64,000 bases of DNA from the NCBI GenBank assembly GCA_016803235.1, contig JADCLI010000019.1:37114-101113 (forward strand), read 5' to 3'. Source of the DNA: Pimelobacter simplex. Its GTDB lineage: Bacteria > Actinomycetota > Actinomycetes > Propionibacteriales > Nocardioidaceae. Below are positions 1 to 8,280 of the stretch, in pieces. The notes beneath the pieces are model-generated. The model saw only the letters and a list, made by a program, of their open reading frames with translations. It was not told where the DNA came from and did not search any database. Position numbers and translations under genes: made by a program. Position 1 is the first letter of the stretch. The number at the start of each line of letters is the position of its first letter.

Positions 1-137
1 AGCGACTCGGTGGTGCCGAGGTCGCTCTGGTCGAACCTGGTCTCGACCAGGCGCCACTCGTCGACGGGGAACCGGGTGCGGTCCAGCGGGTCCGCGGCCG
101 GGGGCGCCTTGTGGGACGGGCCCTCCGGCGCGTTCAT
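1..137 (-). CDS. Glycoside hydrolase family 65 disaccharide phosphorylase, N-terminal 45 residues only
   Basis: Only the 5' end lies in the window; the gene runs off the left edge. The start is the ATG at 137-135, which overlaps the TGA of the upstream HAD gene (ATGA), so the two are translationally coupled. Residues about 20-45 read DRTRFPVDEWRLVET followed by FDQSDLGTTESL, the opening of GH65 enzymes (trehalose, maltose, kojibiose or nigerose phosphorylases). These cytoplasmic enzymes split an alpha-linked glucose disaccharide with phosphate to give beta-glucose 1-phosphate. Pairing with a beta-phosphoglucomutase-type partner is the classic arrangement. The catalytic domain is outside the window, so the substrate cannot be assigned. 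Confidence 0.8.
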   Translation of the reverse strand, partial: MNAPEGPSHKAPPAADPLDRTRFPVDEWRLVETRFDQSDLGTTES

Positions 138-895
138 GCGCGTCCCTCCTCGTCGGGGACCAGGTCCGCGAGATCGGGTACGACGAGATCGGCCCCCGCC
201 CCGCGCAGGGCGTCCTCGCCCGCCCCGCGGTCGACGCCGATGACCAGCCCGAAGTCGCCGGCCCGGCCGGCGGCCACGCCGCTGACCGCGTCCTCCAGCA
301 CGACCGCCCGGTCGTTCGTGGCTCCGAGCTGGTGGGCGGCGTAGGCGAAGGTGTCGGGCGCCGGCTTGCCGGGCAGGTGCAGGTCCGCCGCGACCCCGCC
401 GTGCACCACCAGCGCGAAGTACTCGCTCAGGTCGGCCGCGGCGAGCACGTCGGGGGCGTTGCGCGACGACGACACGACGGCCATCGGGATGCCGCGGCGG
501 TGCAGCGCGAAGATCAGCTGGACCGAGCCGGCGTACGGCACGACGCCCTCGGCGGCGAGGATCGTCTCGAAGGCGTCGTTCTTGCTGTTGCCGAGCCCAC
601 ACACGGTCTGTGCTGTCGGCGGATCGTCGGGCGAGCCCTCGGGCAGCGTGATCCCGCGGGCGACCAGCACGGACCGGACGCCGTCGTAGCGCGGCTTCCC
701 GTCGACGTGGGCGAAGTAGTCCTGCTCGGTGTAGGGCGGGTAGGCCACCCCGTCCTCGGCCGACCTGCGGGTGAGGAAGGTGTTGAACATCGCGTCCCAC
801 GCGTGCATGTGCACCACGGCGGTCGGCGTCACCACCCCGTCGAGGTCGAACAGCACGGCTTTCCAGGCATCCCAGTCCACTTGTGTCCGAGGCAC
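134..895 (-). CDS. HAD-superfamily hydrolase, beta-phosphoglucomutase type
   Basis: 253 aa. HAD motif I is FDLDGVVT with D17 and D19 as nucleophile and acid/base. Motif II is the VVSSS run at about 140-144, motif III the lysine of GKPAPD (K177), and motif IV the VLEDAVSG segment (E201, D202). The cap domain lies between motifs I and II, as in beta-phosphoglucomutases. The likely job is conversion of beta-glucose 1-phosphate to glucose 6-phosphate, feeding from the GH65 phosphorylase that follows with a 4-nt overlap. The start is GTG at 895. A TAGCCT -10 hexamer at 907-902 ends six bases before it, so the mRNA is probably leaderless. A generic phosphatase role cannot be excluded from sequence alone. 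Confidence 0.85.
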   Translation of the reverse strand: MPRTQVDWDAWKAVLFDLDGVVTPTAVVHMHAWDAMFNTFLTRRSAEDGVAYPPYTEQDYFAHVDGKPRYDGVRSVLVARGITLPEGSPDDPPTAQTVCGLGNSKNDAFETILAAEGVVPYAGSVQLIFALHRRGIPMAVVSSSRNAPDVLAAADLSEYFALVVHGGVAADLHLPGKPAPDTFAYAAHQLGATNDRAVVLEDAVSGVAAGRAGDFGLVIGVDRGAGEDALRGAGADLVVPDLADLVPDEEGRA

Positions 896-901
896 CTCAA
901 C

Positions 902-907
902 AGGCTA
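902..907 (-). promoter_or_regulatory. -10 hexamer TAGCCT of a leaderless promoter
   Basis: TAGCCT ends 6 nt before the GTG start of the HAD gene. No good -35 is visible. Confidence 0.5.
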
Positions 908-916
908 GCCGTCCGC

Positions 917-1030
917 GTTCGTCGAGCAGGTCACGGCCGCGGAACGAGGCTGTGACCGTGTCGAGACGCGTCGCCGTGTCCCGACACGCGCCTCGCGGCT
1001 TCGCGCGCCCAGCCGCGGCGCTCCTCGACC
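917..1030. repeat. Probable decayed copy of the dispersed GTTCGTCGAG repeat
   Basis: It starts with GTTCGTCGAGCAG at 917-929, the left border of the better copies at 14527, 53011 and 60378. It has a 10-bp stem with one mismatch (GTGTCGAGAC at 958-967, GTCCCGACAC at 978-987) around a 10-nt loop. The 3' part is C/G-rich like the other copies but poorly matched. It lies in the gap between the HAD gene and the P450. Confidence 0.4.
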
Positions 1031-1159
1031 TCCCCGCCTGATCTGGTGCTCGGCCTCGTGCCTCGGCCCCCACCAAGCGGTGACCTCAGGGTCGGGTCAG
1101 GGGCGCGATCCGGGTCACACCGGATTCACGGAGCCGTCTCGTCTGGTGGAATACCGACC

Positions 1160-2512
1160 ATGCGCATCCCCCTCTTCGACTCGCTGCTCCGGCCGGTCCT
1201 GGACCCCGTGCTCGGTCCCGCCAAGCAGCGGATCGGCATCTGGCTGCTCAACCGGACCATGCGCAACGGCATCGACCTGCGCAAGCTGCGCTTCCTGCCC
1301 GACGCCTTCACGCTCCCGCTGCGCCGCGACGGGCTCGACCCGGTGCCGGAGCTCGCGAAGGTGCAGGCCGACGAGCCGGTCAAGAAGCTCGCCGACCTGT
1401 TCGGCAAGGGCGTGTGGCTGGTCAGCGGGTACGACGAGGCGCGCGAGGTGCTCGCCGGCGGCGCGGAGGTGTGGTCCAACGACCTCGGCCAGTTCGTGTC
1501 CCAGGAGGGACGCTCCGACGAGGAGCAGATCGGCGGTCTTGGGATGACCGACCCGCCGCTGCACACGACCCTGCGCCGCTACCTGACCCCCGAGTTCACG
1601 ATGCGCCGCCTCGCCCGCCTGCAGCCCGGCATCGAGGCGATCGTCAAGCAGCGGCTCGACGCGATGGCCGAGGCCGGCCGCGACGGACGCCCGGTCGACA
1701 TGGTCGAGGAGTTCGCGTTCGCCGTGCCCTTCGACGTCATCTGCGACCTGCTCGGGCTGCCGGTCGACGACCGCGCCCGCTTCCTCGAGCTCGGCGTCGC
1801 GCGCTTCGACCTCACCGAGGGTGGCGCCGGTGCGTTCGGCGCGGCCGCCCACACCCGCGAGTTCCTCATCAACGCCGTGCGCGAGCAGCGGTCGAACCCG
1901 GGCGACGGCCTGATCGGCGCGCTGCTGAAGGAGCACGGCGACGAGCTCGACGACGTGACCCTCGGCGGGATCGCCGACGGCGTCTTCCTCGGCGGCTACG
2001 AGACCTCCGCCTCGATGCTGGCGCTGGGCGCTTACCTGATCGCGACCACCCCCAAGGCCGGCGAGATGCTGCGCTCCGACGACGGCGAGCAGGTCAACAA
2101 GGTCGTCGAGGAGCTGCTGCGCCACCTGTGCGTCGTGCAGCTCGCGTTCCTGCGCTTCGCCAAGCAGGACGTCGTCGTGGGTGGGGTGCGGATCAAGGAG
2201 GGCGACGCGGTCGGCGTCTCCCTGCTCGCCGCCAACCGCGACCCGCGGCTCGCGCCGGGCCTCGACGACTTCGACCCGTCCCGCGAGCCCACCCGCCACC
2301 TCGCCTTCGGCTGGGGCATGCACCGCTGCGTCGGCGCCGAGCTGGCCCGGATGGAGCTGCGCACCGCGTTGCGGATGCTCGCCGAGCGGTTCCCCGACCT
2401 GGCCATGGCCGCCGACATCTCCGACCTCGAGTTCCGCAAGCTCTCGGCGGTCTACGGCGTCGAGGCGCTTCCCGTCCTCACCGGCGGCGACCGGGTGGCC
2501 GAGCCCGCGTGA
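1160..2512 (+). CDS. Cytochrome P450
   Basis: 450 aa from the ATG at 1160. The open frame extends upstream to 1046, but that part is non-conserved and the GGTGGA at 1145-1150 is a plausible ribosome site. The haem-binding loop is AFGWGMHRCVGAELA, with the thiolate C390. The I-helix carries GGYETSA in place of the common AG-E/D-T, and the K-helix E-x-x-R is in VEELLRHL. It is a soluble bacterial class I monooxygenase needing ferredoxin and ferredoxin reductase; neither is encoded nearby, so redox partners must come from elsewhere. Neighbours give no substrate. Upstream is the divergent sugar phosphorylase operon, downstream a haemoglobin with its own start signals. Confidence 0.92.
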   Translation: MRIPLFDSLLRPVLDPVLGPAKQRIGIWLLNRTMRNGIDLRKLRFLPDAFTLPLRRDGLDPVPELAKVQADEPVKKLADLFGKGVWLVSGYDEAREVLAGGAEVWSNDLGQFVSQEGRSDEEQIGGLGMTDPPLHTTLRRYLTPEFTMRRLARLQPGIEAIVKQRLDAMAEAGRDGRPVDMVEEFAFAVPFDVICDLLGLPVDDRARFLELGVARFDLTEGGAGAFGAAAHTREFLINAVREQRSNPGDGLIGALLKEHGDELDDVTLGGIADGVFLGGYETSASMLALGAYLIATTPKAGEMLRSDDGEQVNKVVEELLRHLCVVQLAFLRFAKQDVVVGGVRIKEGDAVGVSLLAANRDPRLAPGLDDFDPSREPTRHLAFGWGMHRCVGAELARMELRTALRMLAERFPDLAMAADISDLEFRKLSAVYGVEALPVLTGGDRVAEPA

Positions 2513-2533
2513 CCTGAGTAATCGATACTCAGG
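2513..2533. promoter_or_regulatory. 21-bp palindrome upstream of the truncated haemoglobin gene
   Basis: CCTGAGTA at 2513-2520 and TACTCAGG at 2526-2533 are perfect 8-bp arms around ATCGA. It begins immediately after the P450 stop and lies 20-40 bp upstream of the haemoglobin -10 (TAGCGT, 2554-2559), a position suited to an operator. It is short for a terminator and has no T-tract. The binding factor is unknown. Confidence 0.5.
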
Positions 2534-2553
2534 ACCACGACGGCTTGCGTCGC

Positions 2554-2559
2554 TAGCGT
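2554..2559 (+). promoter_or_regulatory. -10 hexamer TAGCGT of a leaderless promoter
   Basis: TAGCGT ends 6 nt before the haemoglobin ATG, and there is no Shine-Dalgarno sequence, consistent with transcription starting at or next to the start codon. Confidence 0.5.
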
Positions 2560-2565
2560 CGCCCC

Positions 2566-2952
2566 ATGAGCGCGTACGACGCCATCGGCGGAGCCGGTGC
2601 GGTGAAGGCCGCGGTGGCGGTCTTCTACCAGCGGGTGCTGGACGACCCCGACCTGCGGGCGTGGTTCGACGGGATCGACCTGGCGCGGCTCAAGGCGCAC
2701 CAGCGGGCGTTCCTGAGCCACGCGCTCGGCGGGCCGGAGCTGTTCGCCGGCCGTCCCCTCGCCGAGGCGCACGCCGGGCTGGCGATCACCGACGACGCCT
2801 TCGACGCGGTGACCGAGCACCTGGTCATGACCCTGCACGACCTCGGGGCCGACGCCGAGCACGTCGAGCGGGTGCGGGGCGCGCTGGAGGCGCGGCGTGG
2901 AGCGGTCGTCGACGGGGACCTCAGCGGCGCGCCAGCTCCTGCCGACCACTGA
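2566..2952 (+). CDS. Group I-type truncated haemoglobin
   Basis: 128 aa, normal for a 2-over-2 truncated globin. It opens with YDAIGG, the family's usual N-terminus. F20-Y21 is the B9-B10 position (the distal tyrosine that stabilises bound O2), F34 is the CD1 phenylalanine, and H69 in EAHAGLAI is the proximal haem ligand. Such proteins bind O2 and NO in the cytoplasm and often detoxify NO by dioxygenation. The start has a leaderless-type -10 and a 21-bp palindrome upstream, suggesting a dedicated regulator. The 3' end overlaps the convergent ATPase-LuxR gene by 32 nt, which may allow antisense interference. Confidence 0.9.
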   Translation: MSAYDAIGGAGAVKAAVAVFYQRVLDDPDLRAWFDGIDLARLKAHQRAFLSHALGGPELFAGRPLAEAHAGLAITDDAFDAVTEHLVMTLHDLGADAEHVERVRGALEARRGAVVDGDLSGAPAPADH

Positions 2953-5506
2953 TCCCGAGCTTGGTGTAGACCGACTGCAGGTGGTTGTCGACCGTCCGTG
3001 AGGACAGGAACAGCTGGGCCGCGATCTCCTTGCTGGTGGCGCCGGCGGCGGCCAGTGCGGCGATCTCCCGCTCGCGCGGCGTGAGCGGGCTGTCCGCGTC
3101 GCCGGCGCGGAGGATCGGCAGGTCGAGACCGTCGCAGCGGCGGACCAGGTCAGCGGCCCGGGCCCGGGCCGCGGCGGCGCTGCGGGCGCTCCCGAGGACG
3201 CGGGCGGCACCGGCCGCGGCCACGGCGGCGAGCCGCAGCCCGTCGCGCCCCTCCCAGCTCTCGCTGATCCGCAGCAGGCCGGCGTGGTCGCGGTCCGCCG
3301 CGGCCGCGGCGTGCTCGGCGAGCAGGCCGATGAAGCCGCTGTCGCACTCCGCCGCGAGCTGGGCCAGCGGGGCGAGGGCCGCGTCCGCCCGGCCGATCTC
3401 GAGGGCGACCTGCCAGGCCTGGGCGGCGAGCGTGCGGTTGCCGGCCGCGTGTGCCCGGGTCGCGGCGTCGGCGACGTGGCCCAGCGTGGCCTCGGTGCCG
3501 GACGCCATCCCCTCGGACCAGCCCCGGGCCAGGGCCAGCCAGGACCCGGGGACCAGCTCGGCGGAGACCTGCGCGAGGGTGGTCCGGGCCAGGTCGAGGT
3601 CGCCGGCCGCGCCCTGGACGGCGGTCAGGCTGAGTCGTGCCAGCACGGCCATCCCCGGCGGGCCGACCGACGTGGCGCCGCTGATGGTCTCGGTCAACCA
3701 GCGCTCGGCGGAGGCGAGGTGCCCGGCGTCCGCGGCGATCCGGCCGAGCAGGAACTCGATCGACCGGCTGAGGATCTCGTCGCCGTTGTCGGCGGCCTCG
3801 GTCAGCGCCTGGACCGCGGTGGTCCGGGCGGCGCCGTACCGGCCGGCGAGGTGCTGCACGGTCGCCAGCGCGAGCCGGGTCTCCGCGCGGCACAGGCCCA
3901 TGACCTTGCCGTCGGTCGCCTCCGCGAAGGCCACCGCCCGTTCGGCGGCCGTGGTCGCCTCCGCCTCGCGCCCCAGGCAGGCCAGGGGGACCGCCCGGGC
4001 CAGCCCGATCCGGGCCTGCTCCTGCTCGGAGTCGCCGAGCAGGGGAGCGATCCGGCCGACGACGGCCTCGGCCTCGCTCGACCGGCCCGCCGCGACGAGG
4101 GCAGCGGCCCGGGTCAGCTCCAGCGCCGGGTGGGGGCGGTCCGAGGTCTGCGCCACCCGGTCGAGCACGTCGAGCGCGGCGAGCGGGCCGCGGCCGGTGA
4201 GCTGGCCGACCGCGACCAGGCGGGCGATCCGCGCGCCCTGGTCGGGGTGGCGCTCCAGCAGGGCGAGCGCCTCGTCCGAGCGGCCGACCCGCAGCAACGA
4301 GTCGGCCTGGAGCAGCAGCAGCTCGGGGTCGGCGGGCGCGGTGCGCAGCCCGGCCTCGGTCAGCCGGATCACCGCGGCATGGTCGCCCATGCCGAGGGCG
4401 TACCGGGCGGCTGCGGTGATCACCGCCGGGTCGGCGCCGACACCCGCCTCGACCTGCCACATCGTGACGTGGAGGAGGTCGCTGTCGTCGGCCCGGCTCG
4501 CGAGGAGTGCGGCCTGCTCGGTGAGGATGTCCTCGACCCGCAGCCGGGACAGCGCCCCGGCGAGCGCCGTGCCGTAGACGGGCTGTGCCAGCCCGACCGT
4601 GCCGTCCTCGCCGATCCGGACCAGGCCGGCCGTCTCCAGGGCGGCCAGTGCCGGCCGGACGCCGTCACCGGGCAGCTGGTCGGGACGCAGGTCGCCGCAC
4701 ACGGCGAGCCGCTCGAGGGCGTCGCGGGCGGCCGCGCCGAGCGGGGCCACCCGGGCCAGCACGAGGTCGCGCAGGGTCGGCGTGCCGGCCGGGCCGCCGG
4801 CCAGCTGCCACACCCCCGTCGTCGAGGACAGGCTGCCGTCGGCGAGCGCGCCCAGCACCAGCTCGCGCAGGTACAGCGGGTTGCCGCCGCTGGCGGCGTG
4901 CAGCGTCGCCGCCGTGCGGTGCGCCACCGCGCCGCCGAGTGCGCCCTCGAGCACGTCCTGGGTCGTGCTCGCCGACAGCGGCTCGAGGTCGACGCGCACG
5001 TCGCGCCCCGCGCTCCAGGCCATCACCAGCGGATCGGGCAGCGGGTCGCCGTGCCGCAGCGCCGCCACCAGCCGGACCAGCCCGGCCGCCGCGAGCTGGG
5101 CGACGAGGAGCACCGACGCCGCGTCCAGCAGGGTGACGTCGTCGACGACCAGCACGATCGGCCGGCCGCCGGCCGCGGCGGTCAGCGCCGTGCTCGCCTC
5201 GGCGAACAGGCGGGCGGGGTCGAGCGGCGTGCCGTCGTACGGACTCAGGCCGGGGAGCTGCGCCGACAGCGCGCCCAGCGGCACGACGCCCAGGATCGCG
5301 CTGGCGCCGAGCTCGACGACGTGGTGGGCGCCGGCGGCCCGGGTCGCCACCTCCGCGAGGAGCCGGGACTTGCCCACCCCCGTGGGCCCGTGGACCGTGA
5401 CGATGCGAGCCGTCGTCGTGAGTGCGGCCAGAGAGGTGTCGAGCTCCCTGTCCCGCCCGAGCAACGGCCAGTGCCGCTCGGGGTGCGGCACGACCGTCGT
5501 CGACAT
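2921..5506 (-). CDS. Large ATPase-LuxR (LAL/MalT-like) transcriptional regulator
   Basis: 861 aa. An N-terminal STAND-type NTPase module has Walker A GPTGVGKS at 40-47 and a Walker B-like hydrophobic run ending in VVDDV near 120. A long Ala/Leu-rich helical region (about 370-780) resembles TPR repeats, and a C-terminal LuxR helix-turn-helix (LTPREREI then SSRTVDNHLQSVYTKLG) occupies the last 60 residues. These one-component regulators bind an inducer and ATP, oligomerise and activate transcription. The start has TAGACT at 5519-5514, seven bases upstream, so it is probably leaderless. Possible targets are its own surroundings: the P450, the haemoglobin or the ABC exporter. The sequence alone does not say which. 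Confidence 0.9.
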   Translation of the reverse strand: MSTTVVPHPERHWPLLGRDRELDTSLAALTTTARIVTVHGPTGVGKSRLLAEVATRAAGAHHVVELGASAILGVVPLGALSAQLPGLSPYDGTPLDPARLFAEASTALTAAAGGRPIVLVVDDVTLLDAASVLLVAQLAAAGLVRLVAALRHGDPLPDPLVMAWSAGRDVRVDLEPLSASTTQDVLEGALGGAVAHRTAATLHAASGGNPLYLRELVLGALADGSLSSTTGVWQLAGGPAGTPTLRDLVLARVAPLGAAARDALERLAVCGDLRPDQLPGDGVRPALAALETAGLVRIGEDGTVGLAQPVYGTALAGALSRLRVEDILTEQAALLASRADDSDLLHVTMWQVEAGVGADPAVITAAARYALGMGDHAAVIRLTEAGLRTAPADPELLLLQADSLLRVGRSDEALALLERHPDQGARIARLVAVGQLTGRGPLAALDVLDRVAQTSDRPHPALELTRAAALVAAGRSSEAEAVVGRIAPLLGDSEQEQARIGLARAVPLACLGREAEATTAAERAVAFAEATDGKVMGLCRAETRLALATVQHLAGRYGAARTTAVQALTEAADNGDEILSRSIEFLLGRIAADAGHLASAERWLTETISGATSVGPPGMAVLARLSLTAVQGAAGDLDLARTTLAQVSAELVPGSWLALARGWSEGMASGTEATLGHVADAATRAHAAGNRTLAAQAWQVALEIGRADAALAPLAQLAAECDSGFIGLLAEHAAAAADRDHAGLLRISESWEGRDGLRLAAVAAAGAARVLGSARSAAAARARAADLVRRCDGLDLPILRAGDADSPLTPREREIAALAAAGATSKEIAAQLFLSSRTVDNHLQSVYTKLGISGRQELARR

Positions 5507-5513
5507 GGCACGG

Positions 5514-5519
5514 AGTCTA
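5514..5519 (-). promoter_or_regulatory. -10 hexamer TAGACT of a leaderless promoter
   Basis: TAGACT ends 7 nt before the ATG of the ATPase-LuxR gene, with no ribosome-binding site between. Confidence 0.5.
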
Positions 5520-5783
5520 GGGCCGGGATCGGGCCCGTCCGCCCCGAATGGTGAGCAATCACCACCCCGGTCCCCCCCCGGCGGGCTTGGTGCCGACCGG
5601 TGGCTGCGCGAGGGCAGGGCCGATCCGCAGGCGGACCGGGGCCCGCTCCAGGTTGACGTCGCACGAGTCGGGGAAGAAGGTCGTGGGGTCGGCGGCTCGA
5701 CGGGGTGCGCCGACCCACCGCAGGACCCCTGCGCCGCGTTCGCCCATCGTGGGGATGGTGGACGCGGCGCAGGCCTGCGCGGG

Positions 5784-6584
5784 CTACTTGCTGGTGCTGA
5801 GCCGGTACTGCCGCACCGACAGCGGCGCGAACACCACGATGATCGCCACCACCCAGATCAGCGTGTAGGCGACGGGGTGCTGCAGCGACCAGGCGTCCGA
5901 GCCCGGCCCGACCCCGGTGTTGCCGAACAGGTCGCGGCTGGCCTGGGTGACCGCCGAGACCGGGTTCCACTCCACCACCGGCTTGAGGACCTTGTTGAAG
6001 GACTCGGTCGGCACGAACGCGTTGGAGATGAACGTCAGCGGCATGATCACCATGAACGAGGCGTTGTTGATCACCTCGACGCTGGGCACCATCAGGCCGA
6101 CCCAGGCCATCACCCAGCTGATCGCGTAGCCGAACACCAGCAGCAGCGCGAAGCCGGCGAGCGCGTCGAGGAAGCCCTCGCGGATCCGCCAGCCCACGAG
6201 CAGGCCCGTCAGCGCCATGATGACCAGCGACAGCACGTTGTAGACGACGTCGGAGGCGGTGCGGCCGACGAGCACGGCGGAGTTGGACATCGGCAGCGAG
6301 CGGAACCGGTCGATGATGCCCTTCTGCATGTCCTCGGCGAGGCCGGCCCCGGTGAAGGTCGCGCCGAACACGATGGTCTGGCCGAAGATGCCCGCGATCA
6401 GCCACTCGCGGTAGTTGACGCCGGGCGTCTCGATCGCGCCGCCGAACACGTAGGCGAACAGCAGGACGAACATGATCGGGCTGAGCAGGACGAAGACCAG
6501 GATCTCCGGCACCCGCACGATCTTGATCAGGTTGCGCTGGGCCACCACCCAGCCGTCGTTGAGGGCCTGGGCCATGGTGCTCAC
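5784..6584 (-). CDS. ABC-2 type transporter permease (daunorubicin-resistance type)
   Basis: 266 aa integral membrane protein with about six hydrophobic segments. It has the ABC-2 signature layout: a short cytoplasmic N-terminus, then a PEILVFVLLSPIMFVLLFAY helix, and a central GLAEDMQKGIIDRFRSLPM stretch typical of DrrB/NodJ-type permeases. It forms an exporter with the ATPase encoded just upstream; the ATPase TGA overlaps this ATG. The substrate is unknown, and drug or lipid-like molecules are usual for the family. The 277 bp between its stop and the next gene (5507-5783) hold no feature I can support. Confidence 0.9.
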   Translation of the reverse strand: MSTMAQALNDGWVVAQRNLIKIVRVPEILVFVLLSPIMFVLLFAYVFGGAIETPGVNYREWLIAGIFGQTIVFGATFTGAGLAEDMQKGIIDRFRSLPMSNSAVLVGRTASDVVYNVLSLVIMALTGLLVGWRIREGFLDALAGFALLLVFGYAISWVMAWVGLMVPSVEVINNASFMVIMPLTFISNAFVPTESFNKVLKPVVEWNPVSAVTQASRDLFGNTGVGPGSDAWSLQHPVAYTLIWVVAIIVVFAPLSVRQYRLSTSK

Positions 6585-7549
6585 TGCTCGGCTCCCGTCG
6601 TCTCGGTGCTCTCGTGTCCGGTCAGGCTGAGGAAGACGTCGTCCAGCGTCGGCCGGCGCAGCCCCACGTCGAGGACCTTGACCGCGTCGCGCTCGAATCC
6701 CTGCAGCACCCGCAGGAGGTCGGCAGCGGCCTCGTCGCCGACCGCGGCCGCGAGCTCGCGGCCGTTGCCGGAGACCTGGACCTCGCCGACCGCGAACTCG
6801 TTGAGCACCCGGCTCGCCGCGTCGGTGTCGGCGGCGCTGGTCAGCACCACCTCGATCCGCTGCCCCCCGGTCTGCGCCTTGAGCTCGTCGGCCGTGCCGT
6901 GGGCGATCTCTCGGCCGTGGTCGATGACCACGATGTCGTCGGCGAGCACGTCGGCCTCCTCGAGGTACTGCGTCGTGAGCAGCAGCGTCGCGCCGTCGGT
7001 CACGAGCTCACGGATCACGTCCCACATCAGCTGCCGGCTGCGCGGGTCGAGTCCGGTGGTCGGCTCGTCGAGCACGATCACCGGCGGCGCGGCGACCAGC
7101 GCACAGGCCAGATCGAGCCGCCGGCGCTGTCCTCCGGAGTAGGTCTTGGTCGGTCGGCTCGCGAACTCGGTGAGGTCGAAGCGCTCGAGCAGCTCCTCGG
7201 CGCGCACCCGCGCCCGCTGCCTGCCCAGGTGGTAGAGCCGGCCGATCATGACGAGGTTCTCGTACGCCGTGAGGTGCTCGTCGACGGCGGCGTACTGGCC
7301 CGACAGCCCGATCTTCGCCTTGGCCCCGGCGGGGTCGGCCAGCACGTCGATGCCGGCGACGCTCGCCGTACCGCCGTCGGGCCGGAGCAGCGTCGTGAGG
7401 CACCGCACCGCCGTCGTCTTGCCCGCTCCGTTGGGCCCGAGCAGCGCGAGCACCTTCCCCTCGGGCACGGTCAGGTCGAGACCGGCCAGGGCCTCGACGT
7501 CCTGGTAGCGCTTGACCAGTCCGGTCGCGCGGATCATCGGTTCGCTCAT
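6581..7549 (-). CDS. ABC transporter ATP-binding protein (daunorubicin-resistance type)
   Basis: 322 aa from the ATG at 7549 (MSEPMIRATGLVKRY). The open frame reaches 7612, but the extra 21 residues look non-conserved and the AGGGACG upstream of 7549 is a usable ribosome site. Walker A is GPNGAGKT, the signature YSGGQRRRLD, Walker B VIVLDEPTTGLDP, and the switch histidine lies just before the HGREIAHGT segment. The C-terminal extension ending in RRPTLDDVFLSLTG is the DrrA-type domain. It energises the permease encoded next, with which it overlaps by 4 nt. Confidence 0.93.
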   Translation of the reverse strand: MSEPMIRATGLVKRYQDVEALAGLDLTVPEGKVLALLGPNGAGKTTAVRCLTTLLRPDGGTASVAGIDVLADPAGAKAKIGLSGQYAAVDEHLTAYENLVMIGRLYHLGRQRARVRAEELLERFDLTEFASRPTKTYSGGQRRRLDLACALVAAPPVIVLDEPTTGLDPRSRQLMWDVIRELVTDGATLLLTTQYLEEADVLADDIVVIDHGREIAHGTADELKAQTGGQRIEVVLTSAADTDAASRVLNEFAVGEVQVSGNGRELAAAVGDEAAADLLRVLQGFERDAVKVLDVGLRRPTLDDVFLSLTGHESTETTGAEQ

Positions 7550-7628
7550 CGTCGTCCCTGCGTCTCCTCGTCGTGTCCCCAGGCCTTCGACACTAGGGAC
7601 CGGCACCGACATCGGAACTCATCGCGGT

Positions 7629-7684
7629 GAGGCAAGGCTCGGCATGGCGAGGCAAGGCTTCCTTTTCTGGAATGGTTCCAGAAA
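7629..7684. promoter_or_regulatory. Tandem GAGGCAAGGCT boxes and a 9-bp-arm palindrome in the dps promoter region
   Basis: GAGGCAAGGCT occurs at 7629-7639 and 7649-7659, exactly 20 bp apart (two helical turns on one face). It resembles the left half of a DtxR/IdeR iron box (TTAGGnnAGGCT). Next comes a perfect palindrome, TTTCTGGAA (7664-7672), TGG, TTCCAGAAA (7676-7684). The dps start is at 7732. Direct iron or redox control is an inference. Confidence 0.5.
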
Positions 7685-7731
7685 GCATGGCAAGGTGGAG
7701 TCACCGAACCCGATGAAGGGAGCACTACCCC

Positions 7732-8265
7732 GTGGCCACCACCGTGACCCGTCACCGCTCGACCCAGCACGTGTCCCACCCCGCCTTCCGCGCGGACGCG
7801 GCCCTCGCCGGCCACCTCCAGCGGGTCCTCGTCGACCTCAACGACCTCGCCCTCCAGGGCAAGCAGGCGCACTGGAACGCGGTCGGCCCGAACTTCCGCG
7901 ACCTGCACCTCCAGCTCGACGAGATCGTCGACGCCGCGCGCGAGTTCACCGACGCCGTCGCCGAGCGGATGCGTGCCCTGTACGTCGTCCCCGACGGCAC
8001 GTCCGCCCGCACCGCGGCCCAGTCCAGCCTCCCGGCCTTCCCGGGCGGCGAGGTCGCGACCGGTGACGCGATCGACGCGATCGTCGCCTCGATCTACGCC
8101 GTCACCGGCACCGTGCGCGAGGTGCACGACGCCGTCGACGCCGCCGACCCGACCACGGCCGACCTGCTGCACACGATCCTCGACCGGCTCGAGCAGCTCG
8201 CGTGGCTGACCGACGCCGAGCGGCGCGCGCCCGAGGGCTCCGTGCCGGAGGCGATCATCGCCTGA
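7732..8265 (+). CDS. dps: Dps family DNA-binding ferritin-like protein
   Basis: 177 aa from a GTG start, preceded by GAAGGGAG at a good distance. The inter-subunit ferroxidase ligands are all in place with exact Dps spacing: H47, H59, D63, D74 and E78. The core GKQAHWNAVGPNFRDLHLQLDE is the family hallmark (key positions H47 to D63). Dps forms a 12-mer that oxidises Fe2+ with H2O2, stores iron and protects DNA. An Arg/His-bearing N-terminal tail (residues 1-20) could contact DNA. The upstream region has two iron-box-like half sites and a palindrome. A long hairpin follows 15 bp after the stop. Confidence 0.93.
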   Translation: MATTVTRHRSTQHVSHPAFRADAALAGHLQRVLVDLNDLALQGKQAHWNAVGPNFRDLHLQLDEIVDAAREFTDAVAERMRALYVVPDGTSARTAAQSSLPAFPGGEVATGDAIDAIVASIYAVTGTVREVHDAVDAADPTTADLLHTILDRLEQLAWLTDAERRAPEGSVPEAIIA

Positions 8266-8280
8266 GCGTCCCCGCCCCCA

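Noticed and set aside
5559-5747. A 62-codon minus-strand frame between the ATPase-LuxR and ABC permease genes
   Set aside because: No ribosome site, no -10 at the proper distance and no recognisable pattern.
7664-7684. Heat-shock-element-like TTCnnGAA arrangement in the dps promoter region
   Set aside because: That element is eukaryotic; the palindrome is better read as a bacterial operator of unknown partner.
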